Program-made: the position numbers and the translations under genes | Notes under the pieces: model-generated | What the model was told of the DNA's origin: nothing | Database searches by the model: none | The model's input: only the letters and a program-made list of their open reading frames with translations | Shown here: one piece after another, positions 1-5,927 of the stretch | How positions within the stretch are numbered: position 1 is the first letter of the stretch | Layout: the number at the start of each line of letters is the position of its first letter | NCBI GenBank assembly: GCA_026785785.1 | Contig: JAJAZI010000323.1 | Location: forward strand, 1 to 6,034 | Length of the DNA stretch: 6,034 nt | Direction: 5' to 3' | Source: Microbacteriaceae bacterium | GTDB lineage: Bacteria; Actinomycetota; Actinomycetes; Actinomycetales; Microbacteriaceae

Positions 1-1
1 G

Positions 2-634
2 CTCTCCCCGGAGAAGATCTGCCGCGCCGCGCTCGAGCTCGTCGACGAGCGGGGAGACTTCACCCTGCCGCGCCTCGCGCGGCGGCTCGGGGTGAGCCCC
101 TCGTCGATCTACCACCATGTGCAGGGCCGCCCGGAGATCATCAACGGCATGAGATCGCTCATCAGCGCCGACGTGCTGGCTCAGGACGGGTTCCCGCCCA
201 GCGAGGGAGCCTGGCGAGAGCAGGTCGTGCGCTGGGCGAGGATTTACCGTGCCACACTCGGGCAGCATGCGAAGGCGATTCCGATCTTCGTGGGTGAGGC
301 GGTGACCGACGCGGCGACTCTCGAGATCTACGAGCGCCTCGCCACGCTGCTCGCAGCCCAGGGGTTCGACCCCCACGCCGTGATCGTCGCGGTCTCTGTT
401 ATCGACAGCTACATGCTCGGCTCTGCGATGGATGCCGCGTCCCCCGCCATCGCGTGGGTCGTGCAGCCGCAGGCGCATCCGGCCTTCCACGAGGCGCTCC
501 ACGGCGGCGGCCTCGCAGGCAACCGGGCCGATGTAGCTTTCGAGGCAGGGATCGCAACGCTGGTCGCGAACCTCGAGGCCATTGCGGGCCAGCAGGCTCC
601 CGTGACCGCATCGGATCGGCCGCAACAGACCTAG
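2..634 (+). CDS. TetR/AcrR-family transcriptional repressor, N-terminus cut by window edge
   Basis: One-component DNA-binding regulator, expected to act as a cytoplasmic dimer that releases its operator on binding a small ligand. The frame is open from base 2, giving 210 visible residues. A GTG at 92 could be taken as the start, but it lies inside the helix-turn-helix: the upstream codons read LSPEKICRAALELVDERG, the usual first helix of TetR proteins, so only a few residues are missing. The recognition region is about visible residues 20-45 (TLPRLARRLGVSPSSIYHHV). The rest, about 65-200, is the all-helical ligand and dimer domain, resembling the tetracycline-repressor-like C-terminal class (WREQVVRWARIYRATL). 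The ligand cannot be read from sequence. The neighbouring gene is convergent, so the target is not obvious here; it may be the gene's own promoter or a gene to the left of the window. Confidence 0.9.
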   Translation, partial: LSPEKICRAALELVDERGDFTLPRLARRLGVSPSSIYHHVQGRPEIINGMRSLISADVLAQDGFPPSEGAWREQVVRWARIYRATLGQHAKAIPIFVGEAVTDAATLEIYERLATLLAAQGFDPHAVIVAVSVIDSYMLGSAMDAASPAIAWVVQPQAHPAFHEALHGGGLAGNRADVAFEAGIATLVANLEAIAGQQAPVTASDRPQQT

Positions 635-645
635 TGCGCATCCTG

Positions 646-675
646 CGGCCCGATTCCACCTGGTTTTTCGGGCCG
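646..675. terminator. Hairpin after the TetR gene, possible terminator
   Basis: A perfect 8-bp inverted repeat (cggcccga at 646-653, tcgggccg at 668-675) with a 14-nt loop begins 12 nt after the TetR stop codon, in the 119-bp gap between two convergent genes. The position fits a terminator serving one or both genes. No T-tract follows the stem on either strand (the T-run is in the loop), so it is not a classical intrinsic terminator. The rest of the gap shows nothing else I can support. Confidence 0.4.
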
Positions 676-753
676 AGGGTTGTCAGGGCACCGCACTAAG
701 CGGGATCTTCAGGCATCCGTCCGCCTCGCGGGGCCGGCAGCTGGGCCTACGGC

Positions 754-2166
754 TCAGCTCGGCGGAGTCATCTGGAGCCACTCGGAGAATTCGACCCCGG
801 AACCTACGAGAGAGTAGTGGGCGTCATCGACGGTATCGAACTGCGTCGCCGTCGACTCGAGCTGGGAGAGCATGCCCGCGGCTCCGCAGGAGGTCGACGC
901 GTTGGGGATGACGGGCCGCAGGTCGTCAAAATCGGCGTACGCGACGCGCGACTCGATGCTCACGTCGTTCAGCATCCCCTCCGTGGCGGACGAGAACCAT
1001 CCGCCGTAGCCGAGGGCCTGCTCCGCCGGGGTCGGACCTGTCAGCAGGGCCTCGAGGGTCGGCCGGAGCGGTGCGGCGGCGTCGACGGTGCGCGGCACCG
1101 GGAACACGTCAGAGCACTCGGCCCCGAGCGAGGTGTTCGCGAAGAACACCTGAACGGTGCGCGTGGCTCCGGATCCCCCGGCGACTCTCGTCACCTGGTA
1201 GTCGAGTTCGAGCGCGTTGGTTACCGCGATACTGACAGCGTCCGGGCCGCCCAGCACGATGATGTCGGCGACGCCGAGGTCGGCCAGCGCCGCGGCGGTC
1301 ACCGGCGGGATGGAGGATCGGCCGGTGAGCAGGATCGGCGCGTCGTAGAACGCGGCGAGCGGTGCGGTGGCGAGCGCATCGGGGAAGTTCTCCCCCGACG
1401 CCAGCGCCGCCACGGTGGCCCCGGCGGGGAATGCGTCGAGCGCGGCCTGTGCAGCGGTGCCGTAGCGGTCGGTGCCGGTGACGCGGCTCACCTGGTAGTT
1501 CAGTTCGAGCGCGTTGCTGACCTCCAGACTGACGGCGGCGGGGCCACCCAGGACGATCACGTCGGCGATGCCCAGATCGGCCAGCGCTGCTGCGGTCACA
1601 GGCGGAATGAACGTTCGCCCGGTGAGCAGGATCGGCGCGTCGTAGAACGCGGCGAGCGGTGCCGCAGCGAGCGCATCGGGGAAGTTCTCGCCCGATGCCA
1701 GCACCGCGATACCGGCGCCCGCGGGGAACGCGTCGCGCGCGGCCTGTGCGGCGGTGCCGTAGCGGTCGTCCCCGGCGACGCGGCTCACCTGGTAGTTCAG
1801 TTCGAGCGCGTTGCTGATCTCGAAGCTGACGGTGTCGCGGCCGCCCATGACGATCACGTCGGCGACGCCGAGTTCGACCAACGCCGCCGCGGTCACCGCC
1901 GGAAGCGACGCCCTCTGCGTCAGCAGGATCGGCGCGTCGTAGAACGCGGCGAGCGGTGCCGCGACCAGGGCATCCGGGAAGTTCTCCCCCGATGCCAGTA
2001 CGGCCACGTCCGCACCGCTGGGGAAGGCCTCGAACGCGGCGGCGGCGGCGCTGCCGTACCGGTCCGGGGGTGTCGGTATCGGCTGCGCGGCGGCCGGGGC
2101 AGAGGAGAGCACGATACCCAGCAGAGCAAGGAAGGCCACGACGGTGTGGCGCGAGTGCGATCGCAT
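754..2166 (-). CDS. Secreted protein with three cell-wall-binding repeats (PF04122 type) and a C-terminal GerMN-like domain
   Basis: A 470-residue exported protein, probably held on the cell envelope. The ATG at 2166 is chosen because it opens a clear signal peptide (MRSHSRH, then the hydrophobic VVAFLALLGIVL, then SSAPAAA with likely cleavage before Gln28). The frame is open to 2442, but that stretch has no signal peptide and is antisense to the neighbouring gene. The Shine-Dalgarno site is weak. Residues about 35-331 form three 99-residue repeats, each beginning DRYG(S/T)AA and carrying SGENFPDAL, APLAAFYDAPILLT and ADVIV(M/L)GG, the hallmarks of cell-wall-binding repeat 2 (PF04122). Residues about 338-462 (VQVFFANTS, VPRTV, LEALLTGPTPAEQ, WFSSATEGMLNDVSI) match the GerMN pattern of spore-germination and lipoprotein families. 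Cys351 and Cys427 may form a disulfide. The repeats are known to bind envelope polymers in related proteins; a scaffold or adhesion role here is inference. Confidence 0.88.
   Translation of the reverse strand: MRSHSRHTVVAFLALLGIVLSSAPAAAQPIPTPPDRYGSAAAAAFEAFPSGADVAVLASGENFPDALVAAPLAAFYDAPILLTQRASLPAVTAAALVELGVADVIVMGGRDTVSFEISNALELNYQVSRVAGDDRYGTAAQAARDAFPAGAGIAVLASGENFPDALAAAPLAAFYDAPILLTGRTFIPPVTAAALADLGIADVIVLGGPAAVSLEVSNALELNYQVSRVTGTDRYGTAAQAALDAFPAGATVAALASGENFPDALATAPLAAFYDAPILLTGRSSIPPVTAAALADLGVADIIVLGGPDAVSIAVTNALELDYQVTRVAGGSGATRTVQVFFANTSLGAECSDVFPVPRTVDAAAPLRPTLEALLTGPTPAEQALGYGGWFSSATEGMLNDVSIESRVAYADFDDLRPVIPNASTSCGAAGMLSQLESTATQFDTVDDAHYSLVGSGVEFSEWLQMTPPS
1174..2064 (-). repeat. 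Three tandem 297-bp coding repeats (cell-wall-binding domains)
   Basis: Within the - strand gene the units run about 2064-1768, 1767-1471 and 1470-1174, each exactly 297 bp (99 codons). A 38-bp block is identical in all three, starting at + strand positions 1328, 1625 and 1922. It encodes the segment around PLAAFYDAPILL. A further 40-bp block is identical in two copies, starting at 1481 and 1778. The third equivalent, near 1184, has diverged. Identity at synonymous sites suggests recent duplication or gene conversion between units. Confidence 0.9.
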
Positions 2167-2302
2167 GTGGTCAAGCCTGATCCGCCGCTGACTGCGCGGT
2201 AAGGGACCTTCGTCCCGGGGTGCCAGCCACCGCGGTCCCCTGCTGTCGCTCTCCACCTCGATGCCCCGCATCCTCTCCTCCACAGGCACGCTTCGGGGAC
2301 AG

Positions 2303-2311
2303 TTATCCACA
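2303..2311 (+). promoter_or_regulatory. Perfect DnaA-box 9-mer in the divergent intergenic region
   Basis: TTATCCACA matches the strong DnaA-box consensus (TTATNCACA). It lies 61 bp before the HNH gene start and 137 bp before the start of the divergent cell-wall-binding gene. A weaker relative, TCCTCCACA at 2276-2284 (7 of 9), sits 27 bp upstream, and both continue into GG. DnaA binding here, controlling one or both genes, is inference. The remaining 2167-2371 region has no promoter I can call firmly. Confidence 0.55.
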
Positions 2312-2371
2312 GGGAAAACTGCTGTTGATCGGGGGAAACGCAATGTCGGTGGCTCCTGCGAGAGTAACTGC

Positions 2372-3757
2372 ATGGACGAGATCACCCACCTGATTGCGCA
2401 GGCCGAGGCCCTGCTCGCGAAGGTCGCGCCCGTCGCACTCACCGGCGTCGACGATCAGACGGTGTGCACGATCATGGTGCGGCTCGAGAAGCTCGGCCGG
2501 CTGGTCGACGCGCTCAGGGCGACCTCCGCCGGCGAGATCTCGGACCGGTCCCGTCATGAGCTCGGCTCCGAGGGGCTCTCCTATCGCCTCGGCCACCGCC
2601 GGCCCGTGCACCTCATCGAGCACCTCACCCGGGTGTCCCAGGCCGAGGCAGCGCGGCGCATCCGGCTCGGCGCCGCCGTGCGCCCCCGCCTCGCGCTCGA
2701 TGGTCGGCAGCTCCCCGCAGCCTTCCCGATCGTTGCCGCGGCGCTGACCGCGGGCCAGCTGGGGGTGGATGCTGCGGCGGGCATCATCCGCTGCCTCGGC
2801 CAGGCCGCCGAGCGGCACGCGAACATGGACGATCTCGATGCGGCGGAGCAGTCCCTCGTCGACACCGCGGCGGTCGAGCCTGCCGACATCGTCGACCTCC
2901 ACGCGCGAGTGTGGCGGGAGGCGCTCGATCCCGACGGCGCCGAGCCGCGGGAGGAGGTGCTTCGATCCCGACGGCGGTTCTCTCTCGGCCGCGAGGTGGA
3001 AGGGATGACGCCGTTCTCCGGCGCACTCGACCCCGCCTCCGCCGCGCTGCTGCGCGCTGCCTTCTCGGATGCCTCGGCGCCCGGCGCCACGCCTCGCTTC
3101 CTCAGCGAGGAGGACATCGCCCGAGGCACCCAGACGAGCACCAACGACGATGGGCAGGAGGTCGTCACGATGCGCGATCCGCGAACGCGGGAACAGCGCC
3201 AGCACGATGTCTTCGTCGGACTTCTCACCGCCGGAATCCGGGCGAGCGAACGAGCCCCGGCGGGAATGCGCAGTCTCGCGACCGTCATGGCCGTGATCCA
3301 GCTCAAAGACCTCGAGAGCGGCACCGGGGCGGGCTGGCTCGACGACGTAGCCGAGCCCGTCTCCGCGGTCACCGTCGGCCGGATGGCCTGCGATGGAGGG
3401 CACCAGAAGATCATGCTGGGCGCCGATGGGGAGGTGCTTCATCTGGGGCGCCCGGAGCGCCTGTTCTCGACGGCCCAACGCAAGGCGCTCGCGGTGCGCG
3501 ACGGCGGCTGTGTCATCAACTGCGGGGCGCCACCGGGATGGTGTGACGCCCATCACGTCACTGAGTATGAGGCGGGCGGCGAGACCAACATCGATAATGG
3601 TGTGCTTCTGTGTGGTACCCACCACACCTGGCTGCACGCCTCCGGGTTCACGCTGAAGATGGTCAACGGGAAGCCCTGGCTGCTGGCCCCGCCCTGGCTG
3701 GATCCGGCCCAGAAATGGAAGCCCGTCGGATACACGAGGGCGACGATGGCGGGGTGA
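2372..3757 (+). CDS. DUF222 and HNH endonuclease domain protein (13E12 repeat family type)
   Basis: A 461-residue, apparently intact protein of an actinobacterial family that often occurs in many copies per genome; its cellular role is not established. The ATG at 2372 is preferred: a weak GAGAG lies 7 nt upstream and the helical DUF222 region starts directly (MDEITHLIAQAEALLAKV). The frame is open to an ATG at 2261, but that extension covers the intergenic DnaA box and does not look like family sequence. Residues about 10-330 are the DUF222 part. The HNH nuclease is at about 372-425: Cys380, Cys384, Cys391 followed by DAHH (His394, His395), then LLC (Cys414) and His417-His418. These are the expected zinc and metal-binding residues, so the nuclease fold looks intact. 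Cytoplasmic, no signal peptide. It is divergent from the cell-wall-binding gene and has no operon partner. Confidence 0.9.
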   Translation: MDEITHLIAQAEALLAKVAPVALTGVDDQTVCTIMVRLEKLGRLVDALRATSAGEISDRSRHELGSEGLSYRLGHRRPVHLIEHLTRVSQAEAARRIRLGAAVRPRLALDGRQLPAAFPIVAAALTAGQLGVDAAAGIIRCLGQAAERHANMDDLDAAEQSLVDTAAVEPADIVDLHARVWREALDPDGAEPREEVLRSRRRFSLGREVEGMTPFSGALDPASAALLRAAFSDASAPGATPRFLSEEDIARGTQTSTNDDGQEVVTMRDPRTREQRQHDVFVGLLTAGIRASERAPAGMRSLATVMAVIQLKDLESGTGAGWLDDVAEPVSAVTVGRMACDGGHQKIMLGADGEVLHLGRPERLFSTAQRKALAVRDGGCVINCGAPPGWCDAHHVTEYEAGGETNIDNGVLLCGTHHTWLHASGFTLKMVNGKPWLLAPPWLDPAQKWKPVGYTRATMAG

Positions 3758-3774
3758 CGTGACCTGACCTGACC
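3755..3774 (+). repeat. TGACC pentanucleotide tandem repeat at the HNH stop codon
   Basis: Four 5-bp units, TGACG then TGACC three times, begin at the TGA stop codon itself. This is a short slippage-type microsatellite. No terminator hairpin of note follows before the remnant at 3804. Confidence 0.6.
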
Positions 3775-3803
3775 GGACGTGTGTCGCGGTGCCTGGTGCG
3801 GTG

Positions 3804-4245
3804 CTACCGCGGCACGACGCGGAGTAGGAACCTCGTCTTCACCATCACCCCGAGCTGGCCGAGGATCATCACGAAAGCGGCGGTGTTCACCAGCAGGTTT
3901 CCCTGCTGGAGAAAGAGGATGTTCGAGGCGGTGAGGGCGACGAACGCCTGGATCACAAAGACGTAGAGGGTGGCCTGCCCGGGCGGCACGAAGAACCAAC
4001 GGGCGGCCGCATCGATGTTGTCCAGGATCAGACCGAGTCGCACGCTGGCCGCCGAGCCACTCGACGACTTCCCGCCGGCGGGAGTCGCCCACCATGCCGA
4101 TGACCCGATGGCCTCCGGGTCGCCGCCTCGAACGCCTCCGGGTTGCCGCCTGGAACAGGGACGCGAGCACGACGTGGTTGACCACCACGAACACGATTGC
4201 ACGCCTGTGGAGCAGGCCGATGGCGCCGCGAAGGGTCGTCCCGCC
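3804..4245 (-). pseudogene. Frameshifted remnant of a multi-pass membrane protein, family not recognised
   Basis: The last 79 codons (GTG at 4043 to TAG at 3804) read as membrane protein: RLGLILDNIDAAARWFF, then one hydrophobic span around TLYVFVIQAFVALTASNILF and a second around VNTAAFVMILGQLGVMV, with a basic tail ending RVVPR. Upstream the protein-like signal moves to another frame: a further span, AIVFVVVNHVVLASLF, near 4210-4160, followed by VIGMVGDSRRREVVEWLGG. At least one frameshift, near 4045-4055, separates the two. No single frame with a start and a Shine-Dalgarno site covers the region, so I call it decayed. The 79-codon piece could in principle still be a small membrane protein, but its GTG has no ribosome site. 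It lies just downstream of the GH26-like remnant on the same strand, so the two may once have formed one gene or operon. Confidence 0.55.
4111..4156. repeat. 23-bp tandem duplication inside the membrane-protein remnant
   Basis: Positions 4111-4133 and 4134-4156 match at 21 of 23 bases, directly abutting; both copies start gcctccgggt or gcctccgggtt-like and end in gaac. Because 23 is not a multiple of three, gaining or losing one copy shifts the frame. It falls between the span near 4160-4210 and the downstream coding signal. Confidence 0.8.
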
Positions 4246-4254
4246 CGTCGCCGT

Positions 4255-4785
4255 CGCCCGAGGGCTCGGACGGGATCGCGGAGTCGCGGTCACACTCCAG
4301 TCGATGACGGTATCGCCCACGGCGCCTCTCGTCGACGCGGTGTCCCGCCAGAGGGAGATGTTTTCGTACTCTCCGACGGGCGAGAACGCCTGTCGCCACC
4401 AGCTCCGCTTGACCTCGAGCTCACCGGACCCGCCCACCGCCGGACTTGTAAGGAGCCGCCGTCTCGAGCATCATCGGCTTGCCGGGCTCAGCGGCGAAGC
4501 GGGCGTGGAACCCCTCACTGGCCGCCGTCGGGCCGAGTCGATCGATAAAATCGTTCTGCCGCAGCACCGTGTCGATGGCCTCGCCGCCCGCACTGTCGTC
4601 GGGATAGGTCGACAGGCCGACCCAGTCGACGTACTCGTCCCCGGGACAGTAGGGGCCATACGGATCGTCCATGCCATCGGCGGCGCGTCGCCGTTGCTAT
4701 CGAGCTCGCGCAGGATGTCGGTGGTGGCCGGGCGGGCGGCAGCGAACGGATGCGAGATGCCGAATGACCCTCCAACGTTCGCCGA
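4255..4785 (-). pseudogene. Glycoside hydrolase (GH26-like) remnant, N-terminally truncated with two or more frameshifts
   Basis: Three successive - strand frames join into one recognisable protein. Frame one (about 4785-4675) reads NVGGSFG...HPFAA...ELDSNGD. Frame two (4672-4435) reads DDPYGPYCPGDEYVDWVGLS and later GKPMMLETAAPY. Frame three (4436-4280) reads GSGELEVKRSWWRQAFSP and DTVIDWSVTATP. The PGDEYVDWVGLS, KPMMLETAA, KRSWW and DW series is the typical order of the C-terminal half of GH26-like beta-mannanase-type enzymes. The Glu at 4465-4463 is the likely equivalent of the nucleophile, by analogy. The first shift, near 4672, looks like two extra bases (AT) in atggcATggac; the second is near 4436. 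The N-terminal half with the acid/base residue is absent: less than 130 bp remain before the CHRD-like gene. It is non-functional; the enzyme family is inferred from motifs, not alignment. Confidence 0.7.
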
Positions 4786-4830
4786 GTCAGAGTAGAGGGA
4801 GAGGGTGCCAGCAGCGCTCCATGCCAACCC

Positions 4831-4859
4831 TTTCGCGCGAGCGCTCCGAAGAGTACTGT
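4831..4859 (+). promoter_or_regulatory. Weak candidate promoter for the CHRD-like gene
   Basis: TACTGT at 4854-4859 fits the TANNNT -10 pattern, and TTTCGC at 4831-4836 sits 17 bp upstream in the -35 position but matches TTGACA poorly. It would place a run of eight C (4871-4878) in the leader. Spacing is the main support. Confidence 0.2.
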
Positions 4860-4894
4860 GACCCGCGGGACCCCCCCCGCTGGATAGCCTACCT

Positions 4895-4899
4895 AGGAG
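4895..4899 (+). promoter_or_regulatory. Ribosome binding site of the CHRD-like gene
   Basis: AGGAG lies 6 nt before the ATG at 4906 and 9 nt before the second in-frame ATG at 4909. Either start gives the same protein within one residue. It is the clearest Shine-Dalgarno site in the window. Confidence 0.8.
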
Positions 4900-4905
4900 C
4901 AAACC

Positions 4906-5613
4906 ATGATGAAGAAGTCAATGACGACACTCGGCGCAACAGTCTTGATGCTGTTCGCTGCGACGTCGGTCGGAGCAAGTACAGCATCCGCCCACGACAC
5001 CGAAGCGCCGAAAGGAAAAGGCGCAGGCAAGACGGTCACCCTCACCGCGACGCTGACCGAATTGAACGGCTCCGGAACATCCGGACACGTGACCGCGATC
5101 GTGCGCAACAAGATGATCAAGAACATCGAGGTGCACGCGGAGGGGCTCACCCCGGACGCTCCGCACGCGCAGCACATCCACTTCGGCGATCAGGCACAGC
5201 ACGAATGCCCGACCCTGCTGGCTCAGGACCTCAACGACGACGGTCGGCTCAGCACCGTCGAGGGTCTGCCCTCGTACGGTCCGGTCGCCGTCTCGCTCAC
5301 CACGACGGGCGACACGAGCCCGGCGAGCATCCTTGCGGTTGATCGCTTCCCCGTCTCAGAGGACGGCATGTATCACTACAACCGCTCCAACATCAAGTTC
5401 ACCGATGTCGCCGGGGCCGGCCCCACGGGCGGAGTTGGAACGGCCAAGGAGGTTGCCGCGGCGATTCGTGCCGGAGAGGGTGTGGTCGTGATCCACGGGC
5501 TCGACTATGACGAGAGCGGCGCCTACAGCTTCGGCGAAAAAGGCGCGAGCGAGCTCGACTCGGCGTTGCCAGCGGAGGCGACCGACCCGGCCGCCTGCGG
5601 CGTGCTGCGCTGA
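4906..5613 (+). CDS. Secreted CHRD-like domain protein
   Basis: A 235-residue exported protein. The signal peptide is clear: MMKKSMTT, a hydrophobic stretch to about residue 22, then ASTASA with likely cleavage before His30. The mature part follows the layout of actinobacterial CHRD-domain proteins: a beta-rich start (TVTLTATLTELNGSGTSG), the PHAQHIHFG motif (His87, His90, His92) leading to ECP (Cys101), SYGPVAVSLTTTGDTSP, AVDRFPV and a late VVVIHGLDYDESG. Asp108-Glu119 (DLNDDGRLSTVE) has the acidic spacing of an EF-hand calcium loop. Cys232 near the end could pair with Cys101. The histidine cluster suggests metal binding, but no enzyme activity is established for this type and I assign none. 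The gene is monocistronic, with a good ribosome site and its own terminator. It sits intact between decayed genes on the opposite strand, so it appears to be under selection. Confidence 0.85.
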   Translation: MMKKSMTTLGATVLMLFAATSVGASTASAHDTEAPKGKGAGKTVTLTATLTELNGSGTSGHVTAIVRNKMIKNIEVHAEGLTPDAPHAQHIHFGDQAQHECPTLLAQDLNDDGRLSTVEGLPSYGPVAVSLTTTGDTSPASILAVDRFPVSEDGMYHYNRSNIKFTDVAGAGPTGGVGTAKEVAAAIRAGEGVVVIHGLDYDESGAYSFGEKGASELDSALPAEATDPAACGVLR

Positions 5614-5628
5614 GCCAACGGTTCACCT

Positions 5629-5665
5629 GAGGGCCGGGCCCGACCACAAGTCGGGTCCGGCCCTC
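5629..5665. terminator. Strong hairpin terminator after the CHRD-like gene
   Basis: A 15-bp stem (5629-5643 with 5651-5665), with one G-U pair when read on the + strand, encloses the 7-nt loop ccacaag. It starts 16 nt after the stop codon and is very GC-rich. No strong T-run follows, which is common for actinobacterial terminators. Confidence 0.85.
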
Positions 5666-5687
5666 TCCGCGTCCTACTCCGACGCCG

Positions 5688-5887
5688 GTCAGAAAGCCGC
5701 AGGGGGATGTCGCGGGTGACAGAGCCGTGGTGGAACTACAAGCGGTAGCCCCCTTGGACTTCTCCTCGCTCATCTCCTCGCGCGGCGCCCTGATGTTCAG
5801 AGCGCCGTCAGCGACCGAGACGTCGACATCCTTCTCGGGGCCGATCTTCTCGGGGTCGTACCCGGTATCTCCGCAGGGAACAAAGTC
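5688..5887 (-). pseudogene. Hsp20 (alpha-crystallin) small heat-shock protein fragment
   Basis: The - strand reads GYDPEKIGPEKDVDVSVADG and ALNIRAPREEMSEEKSKG from about 5887 to 5750. After a frame change it reads GYRL, a TAG stop (5738-5736), then FHHGSVTRDIPLRLSD to 5688. This is the Hsp20 core pattern (PEKDVDVSVADG, LNIRAERREE, YRSEFHYGS, PL). The frame changes in a run of five G (5753-5749), where one more G would restore KGGYR. Two substitutions can explain the stop (TTG TAG for the expected Ser-Glu). A 10-bp direct repeat inserts IGPEK before the conserved core. Both ends are missing: there is no N-terminal region, and the C-terminal half of the crystallin domain is gone before the neighbouring terminator. 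It is non-functional. Together with the terminator it accounts for the stretch after the CHRD-like gene. Confidence 0.75.
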
Positions 5888-5927
5888 CCATGATGCCCCT
5901 GCCGCGCCATTGCTGGGACGAAAGCCC

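Noticed and set aside
92..94. GTG at 92 as the start of the TetR gene
   Set aside because: It lies within the helix-turn-helix; the frame continues to the window edge with typical TetR first-helix sequence.
739..759. 9-bp hairpin (one G-U pair, 3-nt loop) over the stop codon of the cell-wall-binding gene
   Set aside because: It overlaps the stop codon and has no T-run; hairpins of this size are frequent by chance at this GC content, so I do not call it a terminator.
817..2202. Long + strand open frame opposite the cell-wall-binding gene
   Set aside because: Arg/Gly/His-rich translation without domains, a typical antisense shadow of a GC-rich gene.
2261..2371. Upstream extension of the HNH gene to an ATG at 2261
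   Set aside because: No Shine-Dalgarno site, low family resemblance, and it would make the DnaA-box region coding.
2167..2442. Upstream extension of the cell-wall-binding gene to an ATG at 2442
   Set aside because: It would bury the signal peptide 92 residues inside the protein and overlap the start of the divergent HNH gene.
2303..3637. Long - strand open frame opposite the HNH gene
   Set aside because: Antisense shadow with no recognisable domain; the + strand reading has clear DUF222 and HNH motifs.
3970..4795. Overlapping + strand open frames across the decayed region
   Set aside because: Low-complexity Arg/Pro-rich translations; the recognisable protein motifs are all on the - strand.
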